64,000 nucleotides of DNA from Butyricicoccus sp. Marseille-Q5471 (GTDB lineage Bacteria > Bacillota > Clostridia > Oscillospirales > Butyricicoccaceae), in assembly GCF_951230135.1 (NCBI RefSeq), contig NZ_CATNVC010000006.1:78865-142864 (forward strand), given 5' to 3'. The position numbers and the translations under genes are program-made. Each line of letters opens with the position of its first letter. Position 1 is the stretch's first letter. The notes beneath the pieces were generated by a model. The model was not told the origin of the DNA and made no database searches. It saw only the letters and a list, made by a program, of their open reading frames with translations. Below, in pieces: positions 63,929-64,000 of the stretch.

Positions 63929-64000
63929 AAGGTCAAGCCCTCGGCCTATTAGTATCAGTCCGCTGCACGCATTACTGCGCTTCCACTCCTGACCTATCAA
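63929..64000 (-). rRNA. rrl: 23S ribosomal RNA, 3' end only
   Basis: The minus strand reads GATAGGTCAGGAGTGGAAGC, GCAGTAATGCGTGCAGCGGA, CTGATACTAATAGGCCGAGG and GCTTGACC, the last bases of a bacterial 23S rRNA. The rest lies beyond the right edge. Confidence 0.95.

Overview
The window is chromosomal DNA of a low-motility Gram-positive anaerobe of the class Clostridia; the gene content (C5-pathway tetrapyrrole genes, anaerobic cbi-type B12 synthesis, HprK, a GlnRS beside GltX, a spore-former-type F-ATPase with AtpZ/AtpI, ROK kinase, AzlCD) and GC-rich codon use fit an Oscillospirales/Butyricicoccaceae-like lineage. That placement is inference; no species can be named from the sequence alone.

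Layout. 1-2111: glnS (5' part only) and gltX, both on the minus strand. 2239-8021: a tRNA-Ser(CGA) locus with a partial second copy of the tRNA, followed by the remains of an integrative element (tyrosine integrase, excisionase-like protein, MazF-like toxin, small sigma factor, truncated toprim primase fused to a UvrA tail, relaxase tail). The element's far end is fused to a truncated RibD-like reductase gene. 8021-10614: a decaying MerR-controlled redox cassette (frameshifted iron alcohol dehydrogenase, flavodoxin, truncated reductase) with a textbook 19-bp-spacer MerR promoter.

10707-37371 is the heart of the window: 25 minus-strand genes in overlapping chain order, taking glutamyl-tRNA to adenosylcobalamin by the anaerobic (early cobalt insertion) route. 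A strong promoter and a cobalamin riboswitch (34249-34449) precede cbiM-cbiN-[two hairpins]-cbiD-L-F-G-hemA-cbiH-cbiJ/sirC-hemC-cobA/hemD-hemB-hemL-cbiE/T-cbiA-cobT-cobU-cobS-cobU2-cbiB-cobD-cbiP-cobO-cbiC-cbiK. Immediately upstream is a second transcription unit, csoR-like repressor - EamA/CbiQ fusion - cbiO, with its own promoter and an operator-like palindrome over the start site. The cobalt ECF transporter is therefore split between metal-type control (CbiQ, CbiO) and B12 control (CbiM, CbiN), and its T-component is fused to a complete drug/metabolite transporter. This split, fused arrangement is the most unusual thing I see here.

37505-48577 carries ordinary chromosomal genes: DUF1015 protein, a two-gene chromate transporter, a cysteine-motif protein, a cell-wall amidase, ROK kinase, PHP hydrolase, HprK, L28, AzlCD and Tex. 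49458-56498 is a complete F-type ATP synthase operon (atpZ-I-B-E-F-H-A-G-D-C) whose c subunit carries two membrane carboxylates, the pattern known from the Na+-coupled Fusobacterium c-ring. 56752-63376 has a small P-loop protein, a D,D-carboxypeptidase, an AEC transporter, exonuclease III, a 28-residue membrane peptide gene, an aminotransferase, an alpha/beta hydrolase and a HAD phosphatase. The right edge is the 3' end of an rRNA operon read on the minus strand in the order 23S - tRNA-Lys - tRNA-Glu - 5S.
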